Below, in pieces: positions 18,200 to 25,069 of a stretch of 42,952 nucleotides of DNA. Origin of the DNA: Pseudomonadota bacterium (GTDB lineage: Bacteria; Pseudomonadota; Gammaproteobacteria; Burkholderiales; Burkholderiaceae_C); NCBI GenBank assembly GCA_022566735.1, contig JADFIG010000029.1, positions 1 to 42,952 on the forward strand. The letters are read 5' to 3'. The translations under genes were made by a program, and so were the position numbers. A model generated the notes under the pieces. That model did not search any database. It saw only the letters and a list, made by a program, of their open reading frames with translations, and had not been told where the DNA came from. Numbering within the stretch: position 1 is the first letter of the stretch; the number at the start of each line of letters is the position of its first letter.

Positions 18200-18853
18200 T
18201 CACTGCTGGGGGCGCACCTTGAAGCTGAACTGCATGTAGCGGGAGTCGCTGCCCAGCAAGGCCGTCAGCGCACGCATGGCCAGTTGCTTGACGACCGCCC
18301 CAGGGCTGCGCCAGTTCATGACCGCGCTGTTGATGCCCTGCAGTTCGCAGATTTCATAGCCATGGGCGCCGAACATCCTGAGGAGGCTCTTCTGGGTGAA
18401 GAAGCGCAGGTGGGTCCGGTCGAGGATGCCGCCATCGGCATATTCCCAGTCCCGGTCGATCAGCAACCCCTTCAGGTTGGAGATGTGCCGCACATTGGGG
18501 ATGGAGCCGATCAGGACCGCGCCCGGCTTGATCTTCTGCTTGATGAGCTCAAGGAACTCGGCCTCGTCGTCCATGTGCTCGATCACGTCGTTGCAGACCA
18601 CGCAGTCAAAGAAGTGGTCAGGCAATTCGCCGTAAACCTGCTTGAAGGTGCCCACCAGCACGCGCTGCAAGCGGCGCTCGGCTTCCTTGGCCACCGAGGG
18701 CACCGGCTCCACGCCCCAGTACTCGCAGGCGAAGGGAATGCTTTCGCGGAAGTAGCCGGCACCGCAGCCGATTTCCAGGATCCGGGCACCCGCGTATTCC
18801 GGGCCCAGCAAACGGGCGATCTGGGGGCGGCGGTTGAGGTAGTAGGCGTCCAT
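18200..18853 (-). CDS. Class I SAM-dependent methyltransferase
   Basis: A 217-residue cytoplasmic protein. The start is ATG at 18853 (MDAYYLNRRP), supported by AGGGAA upstream; the frame stays open further upstream but without supporting conservation. Motif I is ILEIGCGAGYFRE (25-37), the SAM-binding loop, and VVCNDVIEHMDD matches motif IV of the Methyltransf_11/23 group. Later SIPNVRHISNLKGLL and DRTHLRFFT are typical of methyltransferases in LPS/EPS clusters that methylate sugars or terminate chains. It is probably co-transcribed with the acyltransferase-SGNH gene. Confidence 0.88.
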   Translation of the reverse strand: MDAYYLNRRPQIARLLGPEYAGARILEIGCGAGYFRESIPFACEYWGVEPVPSVAKEAERRLQRVLVGTFKQVYGELPDHFFDCVVCNDVIEHMDDEAEFLELIKQKIKPGAVLIGSIPNVRHISNLKGLLIDRDWEYADGGILDRTHLRFFTQKSLLRMFGAHGYEICELQGINSAVMNWRSPGAVVKQLAMRALTALLGSDSRYMQFSFKVRPQQ

Positions 18854-18944
18854 GTGGGGTTCCCTGGCAGGTACGGAGCACGGCAGGCAAAGATCCCACG
18901 GTCGGGGGTGGCGTCCATGGGTGCGGGCAACTCTACGCCCCGTA

Positions 18945-18961
18945 CATGACAAAGCGTCATG
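18945..18961. promoter_or_regulatory. Inverted repeat, possible operator
   Basis: Six-base arms CATGAC (18945-18950) and GTCATG (18956-18961) flank AAAGC. The spacer plus the next base reads AAAGCG, the same hexamer that heads the 21-bp units of the array at 19644-19838. It lies 92 bp upstream of the methyltransferase start and 160 bp upstream of the array-linked gene. A protein-binding site is possible; chance is not excluded. Confidence 0.3.
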
Positions 18962-18997
18962 TTTGGCGGACATGCCGGTGCGCCGGTCCGAAAGCAT

Positions 18998-19025
18998 GGG
19001 GGCGATGCCCCCCTCCGAAGGGGGG
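18998..19025 (+). promoter_or_regulatory. Two competing hairpins in the leader of the array-linked gene
   Basis: GGGGGC (18998-19003) can pair with GCCCCC (19007-19012). CCCCCCT (19008-19014) can pair with AGGGGGG (19019-19025) across a CCGA loop. The two stems share bases 19008-19012, so only one can form. This attenuator-like geometry is about 100 bp before ATG 19122. No U tract follows, so it is not a simple intrinsic terminator. Confidence 0.3.
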
Positions 19026-19121
19026 GATGTCTGTTCACCTCCCGGCCCGGCGCTTATGGTGGGCGCCGGCCGCCCGGCATGGGGCCGAAGCGGCCAAACA
19101 CCACACCAACGAAAGACAGAG

Positions 19122-19616
19122 ATGAGCCAGAACCTGATTTCCCTGAACTTCACTCCCGAAGACTACGCCCAGCTGGACGATTTGCTGACGCAGCTGGAAA
19201 CCCTGCTCGCCCCGCTGATCGACCTGACTGCCGATGAGCGCCGGGCGCTGGCCCGCATGGGCGAGAAGTCCGAAGTGTTCTGCCGCCAGACGCTGTCCGT
19301 GATGGCGCAGAACCGCAAGCTGGTCCCCGAGGAAGTGATGCTGGGCGAGGCCGAGAACGACCTGCACCACTTCGACGCCCTGCGCCCCCGCTACAACCGC
19401 CTGTTGCAATTGGTCGGCCGCTGCGAGGACTCCATCACCGCCCTGGGCAGCGACGTGATGAGCACGGCCCTGGAGGGCTACGCACTGCTGCGCGTGCTGG
19501 GCCGTGGCGCCGGCCTGGAGGAGTTGCGCGGCACCCTGGGAACGCGCTTCGCCAAGCGCAGCAGCGCGTCACGCACCCCGGTCACGCCGGCAGGTGCGGG
19601 CAGCACGGCCGACTGA
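19122..19616 (+). CDS. Conserved hypothetical 164-residue protein preceding the 21-bp array
   Basis: Starts MSQNLISLNFTPEDYAQLDD. It is predicted to be largely helical, soluble, without signal peptide or membrane segment, and has no motif I can tie to an enzyme. Notable stretches are MGEKSEVFCRQTL (46-58), FDALRPRYNRLLQLVGRCED, and ALGSDVMSTALEGYALLRVLG. From memory it resembles a widespread family of roughly 160-residue proteins of unknown function with a K-S-x-x-FC-x-x-TL segment and a late ALEGY segment. The Ser/Thr/Pro-rich tail (KRSSASRTPVTPAGAG) is variable. It stands alone between a divergent methyltransferase and a convergent acyltransferase. The stop TGA (19614-19616) is followed directly by an array of 21-bp units in the same reading phase. 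Function is unknown; a DNA- or RNA-binding partner of the array is a hypothesis only. Confidence 0.8.
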   Translation: MSQNLISLNFTPEDYAQLDDLLTQLETLLAPLIDLTADERRALARMGEKSEVFCRQTLSVMAQNRKLVPEEVMLGEAENDLHHFDALRPRYNRLLQLVGRCEDSITALGSDVMSTALEGYALLRVLGRGAGLEELRGTLGTRFAKRSSASRTPVTPAGAGSTAD

Positions 19617-19622
19617 GCACCG

Positions 19623-19886
19623 TCCGCCCCTCGCGTGCCGGTCAAAGCGGCACGCGCGCCCCTTAAAGGGGCACCGATGTCGCCCAAAGCGGGATGCGTG
19701 TCGTGGAAAGCGCGTCGCGTCCCACTTCCAGCGGCAAGGTTGTCGTGAAAAGCGCATCGCGTGCCCCTTAAAGGGGCACGCGTGTCGCAAAAAGCGAGTC
19801 CGTTGTCGTGGAAAGCGGCAACGGTGCCGCGGAAAGCGGGGCTCACGCCCCTTTTTGAGGCTCGCGTGCCGCTTTCAGGGCCAATC
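19623..19886. repeat. Array of about a dozen 21-bp units in perfect register
   Basis: Unit starts, set at the hexamer AAAGCG, fall at 19644, 19665, 19686, 19707, 19728, 19749, 19770, 19791, 19812 and 19833. All are exactly 21 bp apart, with degenerate units at 19623, 19854 and 19875. The unit is AAAGCG (AAAGGG in two), three variable bases, a block close to CGCGTGYCS, and three variable bases (CTT, TGG, GGG, CAA, TGA and others). No indel breaks the register over some 250 bp. In the phase of the upstream gene a unit reads K-A-x-R-V-(S/P)-x, interrupted by TGA at 19746-19748. The last units form the 3' end of the convergent acyltransferase gene. The array fills the whole convergent intergenic space. 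It is not CRISPR: there are no long identical repeats or 30-bp spacers. 21 bp equals two helical turns. Confidence 0.9.
19758..19782. repeat. 25-bp near-perfect palindrome inside the array
   Basis: Arms CGCGTGCCCCTT (19758-19769) and AAGGGGCACGCG (19771-19782) are perfectly complementary around a single central A at 19770. A shorter version with 7-bp arms (GCCCCTT/AAGGGGC) lies exactly five units earlier at 19658-19672. These are made by a CCCCTT-ending unit followed by an AAAGGG-starting unit, so the variable triplet and the next unit's hexamer have changed together. Confidence 0.85.
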
Positions 19887-21039
19887 GCTCCATGAGCCGA
19901 AGCAGGCCTTGCATGAGCAGTTTGCGCACCTCAGGAGCATGGCGCTCGAACATCCACCAAAAGAGCCATGAAGTCGCCACGATGCCCAGGCTGAGCGCGG
20001 CAAATGTGACCCATCCGGACGCATTCAAGCTCATCTTTCCCGAGGGAATCAATGCGCCAACCCCCACAAAAATGATCGGCATGTGAATCAGGTAGAGCGA
20101 AAAAGACATGTCGGACAGCCGATGTGTGGGAGCTCGCAGCCAATCAGGCCAGGCCAGTGTTTCGGCAAACCTGACATGCAGACACCACATTGATACGGCT
20201 GCCGCCAGCAACAGGTCGTGAGCGAACGGAAACAGCGAGGGAACCTTGTCCAACCTCGCCAAGCTCAGCATGACCAGCATCCACACCAAACTCAACGTAC
20301 CGCACGTCCATCGGCCGAAACAATGCCACCGCCCAGGCACACCATGAACCGCGGCACCCATCACCCAGGCGATGAAAAGCCAGCGCATCTCTTGCGTCAT
20401 GGCACTCAGCACTGCCGCTGAGACGATCAAAAACAATAGCTTGTGTGTCCAGCGTGCAGACCGCACCACACCGTGCCAGATCAAAGGGAACAACAGGTAG
20501 TACCAAGCCTCATAAGCAAGACTCCATAGCGGTCCATTGCTGCCAAAGATGGGAACGGACACGGTTTGCAAAAACATCGCATTACCGATGAATACCACCC
20601 AGCCATGCTGCAACAGCCCATCGTGAGGAATGCAACGCCAGCTCTCGATGTGGGCGGCATCAAGCACATGCGGCCAGAAAGACAGCAGCGCCGTGTCCAA
20701 CGCCCATGTCAGCAGCAAGGCGGGCAACAGCACCACCCACAGCCGGCTCAGCCGTGCGACCACGTAGTCCAAGACATAGAAGCCGCCGGCCTGGCGCAAA
20801 ACGGCCCCCCCGACGAAATAGCCACTCAAGACGAAGAACACCATGACAGCCTGATGCCCCATGCCTGACACGAAATAGAAGATCTTGGTCAGAACCGTTG
20901 GACTGATGAGATCTCCAAAGTCAGGCAACAAGGCTGACCGCAAGTGCCCCAGCATCACAACAAGGGCGCTCAGGCCACGCACGAGCTCCAAAGAAGTGAT
21001 CCGACCAGACCGGTGCATGGCGAAGTTCTTTGCTTTCAT
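19843..21039 (-). CDS. Acyltransferase family 3 (OafA-like)
   Basis: A 398-residue polytopic protein starting at ATG 21039, with AGAAG as ribosome site; the frame stays open to 21321 but that part overlaps the flippase. Family segments are TSLELVRGLSALVVMLGHL, AVMVFFVLSGYFVGG, NGPLWSLAYEAWYYLLFPL and SFSLYLIHMPI. The G+C content is clearly lower than in neighbours, suggesting separate acquisition. Its start overlaps the flippase stop by 4 bp (ATGA). Its last dozen or so codons (LALKAAREPQKGA) are written across the degenerate final units of the 21-bp array. It probably O-acylates the exported glycan. Confidence 0.88.
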   Translation of the reverse strand: MKAKNFAMHRSGRITSLELVRGLSALVVMLGHLRSALLPDFGDLISPTVLTKIFYFVSGMGHQAVMVFFVLSGYFVGGAVLRQAGGFYVLDYVVARLSRLWVVLLPALLLTWALDTALLSFWPHVLDAAHIESWRCIPHDGLLQHGWVVFIGNAMFLQTVSVPIFGSNGPLWSLAYEAWYYLLFPLIWHGVVRSARWTHKLLFLIVSAAVLSAMTQEMRWLFIAWVMGAAVHGVPGRWHCFGRWTCGTLSLVWMLVMLSLARLDKVPSLFPFAHDLLLAAAVSMWCLHVRFAETLAWPDWLRAPTHRLSDMSFSLYLIHMPIIFVGVGALIPSGKMSLNASGWVTFAALSLGIVATSWLFWWMFERHAPEVRKLLMQGLLRLMERLALKAAREPQKGA

Positions 21040-22379
21040 GTTCTTCTGATTGGAACGCGAACATGTGACAGCAACTGCGCAGCGAACGCCCCGGCCCCAT
21101 CGGCCGTCTCCCGCCAAGCCACCGGCAACACCCACCCCAGCATCACCACCTCGACCAGCAGCAAGCCGCCCAGCAAACCTCCCATGCCCACGGCCCAGCC
21201 CAGTGCCCCGGCCAGGGTCAGGCCCAGGGCGTTGACCAGCAGGAAGACGATGCTCAGGCGCACATGCCGGTTGGTCGCCGTCAACACGATGGAACTGACG
21301 TTCCACACCGCCGACACCCACGACACCGCCAGCAGGCCGAGCAGCACCACCTGGTCATGCCGCCCCGGCCCCAACCACACGCGGCTCAACCACGGCCCCA
21401 GCAGGCCCAGGCCGAGGCAGGCCAGCAGGCCCAGGCCGGCCGTGGCCGCCCAGGCCGTGCGGTGCAGGCGGCGCACCTGTTCGGGCCGCCCTTCGCCGTG
21501 GGCACGCGACACCTCCGGCGCCACCGCGTTGTTGAGCACGTTGGTGAACTGCACCGGCAGGCGCGCCAGGGTGCGCATGGCCGAGAAAACCGCCACCGCG
21601 CTGCTGCCGAACAGGCTGCCGATCAACAGGATGGGGCCTTGCAGCGCCAGGGCGTAACCCACCGGGAAGGCCATGAAGGCCAGCGAGGGCCACAGCAGGC
21701 GGCGCAGCAGGTGGCGGTCCGCCGGCACGGGCGGGTGGAAGAGCCAGTCGCAGCGCCGGCGCAGCAGCGCCCATTGCCAGGCCAGGAACACCCCCCGCAC
21801 CACCAGGGTCGCCAGGCACATGGCCAGCGGGCCTTGGCCGATCAACAGCACCACCGCGCTGGCCAGCGCCTCGCCCAGGCGGCTGAGGTTGGACCACGTC
21901 GTGCCCAGGCCATTGAAGCCCGCGCAGCGGAAGCCCGCCTGCACCACGCCGCCGGAAAACCCGAGGGCCACCTGCAGGCTCAACAGCAGCAGCACCCAGG
22001 CCGCCTCGCTGTGCGAGACATGCTGCAGCGCCGGCCAGTCGCTCCAGGCGCTCAGGCCGGCAGACAGCGCACCCAGCAACAGGGCCAGGCCGGCGGCCAG
22101 CCAGGCCACGCCCTGCGCGCCACGGAAGGTCTGCTGCGCGCCTGAGAAATCGCGCGCACCGGCGCGCATGGCCATCTCGTTGGCCGCGGCCGAGCTCACG
22201 CCCAGGTCGGCCAGCATCAGGTAGGCGGGGATGGCCGACAGCATCAGCCACTCGCCATAGCGCTCGCTGCCCCACAGGCGGAAGAACAGCGGCGTCAGCA
22301 GCAACTGGGTGCCGATGGTCACGGCCTGGCCGAAGCCGTTGGCGGCCAGGGCGGCGTGGATGCGTTGGCGTGCGGACAC
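21036..22379 (-). CDS. Second Wzx-like polysaccharide flippase
   Basis: A 447-residue polytopic protein. The likely start is GTG 22379 (VSARQRIHAALAANGFG), 2 bp after the previous stop; the longer frame to 22955 lies inside the upstream gene. It has about twelve hydrophobic segments, with LWGSERYGEWLML near the start and SAMRTLARLPVQFTNVLNNAV in the middle. These match equivalent places in the flippase at 8957 (GTERYGAWLYL and TVRTLTRLPLQISNQ). It would translocate a lipid-linked oligosaccharide. Two flippases of one subfamily in a single region suggest either two products or a merged locus. Confidence 0.83.
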   Translation of the reverse strand: MSARQRIHAALAANGFGQAVTIGTQLLLTPLFFRLWGSERYGEWLMLSAIPAYLMLADLGVSSAAANEMAMRAGARDFSGAQQTFRGAQGVAWLAAGLALLLGALSAGLSAWSDWPALQHVSHSEAAWVLLLLSLQVALGFSGGVVQAGFRCAGFNGLGTTWSNLSRLGEALASAVVLLIGQGPLAMCLATLVVRGVFLAWQWALLRRRCDWLFHPPVPADRHLLRRLLWPSLAFMAFPVGYALALQGPILLIGSLFGSSAVAVFSAMRTLARLPVQFTNVLNNAVAPEVSRAHGEGRPEQVRRLHRTAWAATAGLGLLACLGLGLLGPWLSRVWLGPGRHDQVVLLGLLAVSWVSAVWNVSSIVLTATNRHVRLSIVFLLVNALGLTLAGALGWAVGMGGLLGGLLLVEVVMLGWVLPVAWRETADGAGAFAAQLLSHVRVPIRRT

Positions 22380-22381
22380 CG

Positions 22382-23515
22382 TCAACCCAGCCTGGCGGTG
22401 CTCAGGGCACGCTGTGCATCGGCTTCGGTCTGCCGCACAAAGCCTTCGGGGCCTTGCCGGGCCAGCCAGTCGCCCAGCGTTTGCCCCGGCTGCAACAGGC
22501 GCATGGCCAGCGCCTGCTTGCCGGAGCGTTCGATGTCGAGCCGGCGCGGGTAGAGCCACTCGCTGCCGCAGGTGCTGCCGAAATCCAGGTAGACGTTGCC
22601 GCGGTAGGCGGCGGCGTCGTAGGCGTCGAAATGGGCTTGCCGACCGAACTCGATCACCGTCAGCCGCCCGGTGCGCTGTGCCAGCAGGGACAGCACCTGC
22701 TGGCGGTGCAGCAGGTTGAGCACATTGAACAGGCCGGCCCACTCGGCCGCGTCTGCCGCCTCGGGCCAGGGCCGCAGGTCCTGCGCACTGCGCTGCAACT
22801 GGCCGACGGCCTGGACGATGCGGGCCTGGGCGCGCTGGGGCTCGGTGTCCCAGGGCAGGTCCAGCAGGTCGTCCAGCCCGGCACGCAAGGCGGCCAGCCG
22901 GGCGCCGCGGAAGCTGTCGTCCAGCAGCATGCGGTTGTGGCGCACGGCACCGCAAAACACCAGGCGCCCGCCCTCGGCCAGTTGCCGGTGCACCTCGGGC
23001 TGGCGCAGGCGCTGCTGCCAGGGACGCACCTGCCGCCGCAGCCAGGCCTGCCAGCGCGGGCGCCAGGGCAGCTGCGGGCCGCCGGCAGCCGGCAAAGGAG
23101 CGCCGGTGCCGCCACGCGGGTACAGCGGCCAGGCGCCCTCGGGCAGGGCCGCTTCGGCTTCAGGCAACTGGCCCACGAAGACCATGCGGGGCTCGGCGGC
23201 GTTCGGCAGGGGGCGGCGCTGGCGCCACTCGATCAGGCTGTTGAGGCCGTCCCACAGCACGACGTGGGTGGGCTGGCGCCCCTCGGGCAAGCCCGCACCC
23301 GACTGCATCACCACGCTGTCGGTCAGCACGGGGGCCGAGCCAGGCGCCGAGGCCGGGACGGTGGCCAGCAGGTGGCGGCGCAGTTCGGGGTGCACCTGCA
23401 GGGCTTCGACCGCCCAACGCAGGCGGTTGAAGTCACTGAAGACCAGGGGCACCTTCAGCCGGGGCGCCTCGGGCAGGGAGATGGCACAGGATTGCATGGA
23501 CATCGCGAGGGCCAC
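22382..23515 (-). CDS. Protein of unknown function in the flippase-acyltransferase operon
   Basis: A frame of up to 377 residues that I do not recognise. The GTG at 23515 gives the longest form; ATG 23503 or 23497 are equally possible, and no clear ribosome site decides. No signal peptide or convincing membrane segment is seen. Features include VFSDFNRLRWAVEAL near the start, HVVLWDGLNSLIEW, LVFCGAVRHNRMLLDDSFRGARL (about 190-212), and near the end TVIEFGRQAHFDAYDAAAYRGNVYLDFGS. The last region resembles the late part of CgeB-like glycosyltransferases (surface charge with Y-RGN-Y-DFG), but this is weak. Its position 2 bp ahead of a flippase suggests a role in polysaccharide assembly. Confidence 0.7.
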   Translation of the reverse strand: MALAMSMQSCAISLPEAPRLKVPLVFSDFNRLRWAVEALQVHPELRRHLLATVPASAPGSAPVLTDSVVMQSGAGLPEGRQPTHVVLWDGLNSLIEWRQRRPLPNAAEPRMVFVGQLPEAEAALPEGAWPLYPRGGTGAPLPAAGGPQLPWRPRWQAWLRRQVRPWQQRLRQPEVHRQLAEGGRLVFCGAVRHNRMLLDDSFRGARLAALRAGLDDLLDLPWDTEPQRAQARIVQAVGQLQRSAQDLRPWPEAADAAEWAGLFNVLNLLHRQQVLSLLAQRTGRLTVIEFGRQAHFDAYDAAAYRGNVYLDFGSTCGSEWLYPRRLDIERSGKQALAMRLLQPGQTLGDWLARQGPEGFVRQTEADAQRALSTARLG

Positions 23516-23548
23516 CGTGGCCGCGCGACATCCTACCGTGCGGCCGTG

Positions 23549-25060
23549 TCAGGCCTTCATGAAGCCCAGGTCGCTGCTGGCGAAGTTGGCCAGTTGGGGG
23601 AAGACGCCCAGCAGCTGGCTCGGGCTCAGGCCGAACCAGCGGCCCAGCGTGGCGCCCATCTGCACGGCCGCCTGCTGGGGCAGGAGCACGCCGTTGTAGA
23701 GCAACTCGCTGCCCGCATCGAAGCCGTTGTTCTGGGTGTTCTTGGGCACGTAGGTGGGGAAGGTGCCGTGGATGTCGCCCCCCTGCACCGCCCCGCCCAT
23801 CACGAACTGGTGGCTGCCCCAGCCGTGGTCGGTGCCGTCGCCGTTGCTGGTGAAGGTGCGACCGAAGTCCGAGGCGGTGAAGGTGGTCACCTGGCTGCCC
23901 AGGCCCAGGGTCTGGACGACGCGATCGAAATAGGCCAGGCCATGGTCGAGCTGCATCATCAGCTCGGTGTGGCGCACGTTCTGGCCGTTGTGGGTGTCGA
24001 AGCCCGGCAGCGTCACGAAGAAAACCTGGCGCTTGAGGCCCAGCCTGGGGCCGGCCGCGATGGCCGCGGCCACCATGCGCAACTGCTGGGCCAGGCCGTT
24101 CATCACCTTGCCCTTGGTGGGCAGGGTCAGCTCCAGCGTGGACGCCGGGCCGTAAGGGGCCACGTTCACATCGGGCAGGGCCGCAGACAGCTGCGCCTCG
24201 CTACCGATGCTGGCCTGGTGGATGGCGGCCAGGTCCTTCATCAGGACGTGGTTGCCGCCGGGCTGGGTGGCCTGGCGCTTGATGACCGCCGCGGCCAGTT
24301 CGCTGCTGCCCACGCGCTCGATGCCTTTGTCATCGCGCGAGAACCCGTACTTGATCGGGCCGAAGGCGTTGAGGCTGTACTGGCGCACCTGCTGGCCGGA
24401 CAGCCACACGGCATGGCCCGCCATCGACACGGCAGTGAACAGGGACTGGCCGTTGTCTGCCGCGAAGGCATCGGCCAGGTGCCCGCCCCAGCCTTGCGAT
24501 GCACCTTCGCGCGCCATGGCCATCCAGTGGCTGGCCTGGTCGTTGTGCGAGAACAGCGGGTCAGGCAGGCGGGCCTTGCGGGCCTCGTAGCTGGCCTTGC
24601 TCACCGGCTCGACCAGGGTGCCCACGTTGCTGACGATGGCCAGGCGCTTCTGGTCGTTGAACAGGCTCTGCAGGGCCGCCAGGCTGGGGTGCAGCGCGAA
24701 GCTGCGGCCCTGGTTGCGGGCCGGCGCGATGGGCCGCACCCCGCCCAGCCAGGCCGGCGAGCAGGCCGGCGCGGTGGTGTCCGGGGCCACGTCCTTGCGC
24801 AGCGAGATGCCGTCGTTGCCCGGCTTGCGCACCGACTGGTAGACGGACCAGCTGGCGGCATCGGTGGGCAGCACGGTGTTGGCGTGGTCGTTGCCGCCGG
24901 TCAGGAAGACGCAGACCAGGGCCTTGTAGTCGGTGGCGCCGGCGGCCGCGGCCGGGCCGAGGGCGGCCAGGTTGAGGGCCAGGGGCGCGGCCGTGCCCAG
25001 CCCACCCAGGGCGGCGGCTTGCTGGAGGAAGAGGCGGCGGGAGCTTGGAGAGATCGACAC
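23549..25060 (-). CDS. DUF1501 family exported protein with Tat signal
   Basis: A 503-residue protein starting at GTG 25060, supported by GAGGTG upstream. The N-terminus MSISPSSRRLFLQQAAALGG is a twin-arginine signal (Arg8-Arg9) followed by a hydrophobic, Ala-rich stretch. The mature part has ALVCVFLTGGNDHANTVLP, SFALHPSLAALQSLF, GFDTHNGQNVRH and FTASDFGRTFTSNGDGTDHGWG. These are hallmarks of DUF1501, which is related to the alkaline-phosphatase/sulfatase fold. It is read 9 bp after the DUF1800 gene. DUF1501/DUF1800 pairs are common in bacteria and their substrate is unknown. A link to polysaccharide modification is suggested only by location. Confidence 0.93.
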   Translation of the reverse strand: MSISPSSRRLFLQQAAALGGLGTAAPLALNLAALGPAAAAGATDYKALVCVFLTGGNDHANTVLPTDAASWSVYQSVRKPGNDGISLRKDVAPDTTAPACSPAWLGGVRPIAPARNQGRSFALHPSLAALQSLFNDQKRLAIVSNVGTLVEPVSKASYEARKARLPDPLFSHNDQASHWMAMAREGASQGWGGHLADAFAADNGQSLFTAVSMAGHAVWLSGQQVRQYSLNAFGPIKYGFSRDDKGIERVGSSELAAAVIKRQATQPGGNHVLMKDLAAIHQASIGSEAQLSAALPDVNVAPYGPASTLELTLPTKGKVMNGLAQQLRMVAAAIAAGPRLGLKRQVFFVTLPGFDTHNGQNVRHTELMMQLDHGLAYFDRVVQTLGLGSQVTTFTASDFGRTFTSNGDGTDHGWGSHQFVMGGAVQGGDIHGTFPTYVPKNTQNNGFDAGSELLYNGVLLPQQAAVQMGATLGRWFGLSPSQLLGVFPQLANFASSDLGFMKA

Positions 25061-25069
25061 GGCGGCACC

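Larger units (their letters stand above)
18854..19121. other. Divergent intergenic region between methyltransferase and the array-linked gene
   Basis: This 268-bp stretch separates two divergent genes and must hold both promoters. I see no strong sigma-70 promoter. The best plus-strand pair is weak: TTCACC (19034-19039) and TATGGT (19055-19060), 15 bp apart. It contains a 17-bp inverted repeat and a pair of mutually exclusive G/C hairpins, listed separately. The ribosome site for the plus gene is poor (AAAGACAGAG directly before ATG 19122). Confidence 0.5.

Noticed and set aside
19478..19846. A minus frame across the array with AFHDT-type heptads
   Set aside because: It overlaps the 164-residue gene antisense and again follows from the period. 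Translation cannot be excluded but there is no start signal.
19623..19886. CRISPR array
   Set aside because: The units are 21 bp with diverged sequence and no alternation of identical repeats with unique spacers; no cas genes are nearby.
19504..19971. A 155-residue plus frame across the array with Cys-Arg-x-Lys-Arg heptads
   Set aside because: It begins inside the 164-residue gene in another phase, has no ribosome site and ends in the acyltransferase. The heptads follow automatically from the 21-bp step.
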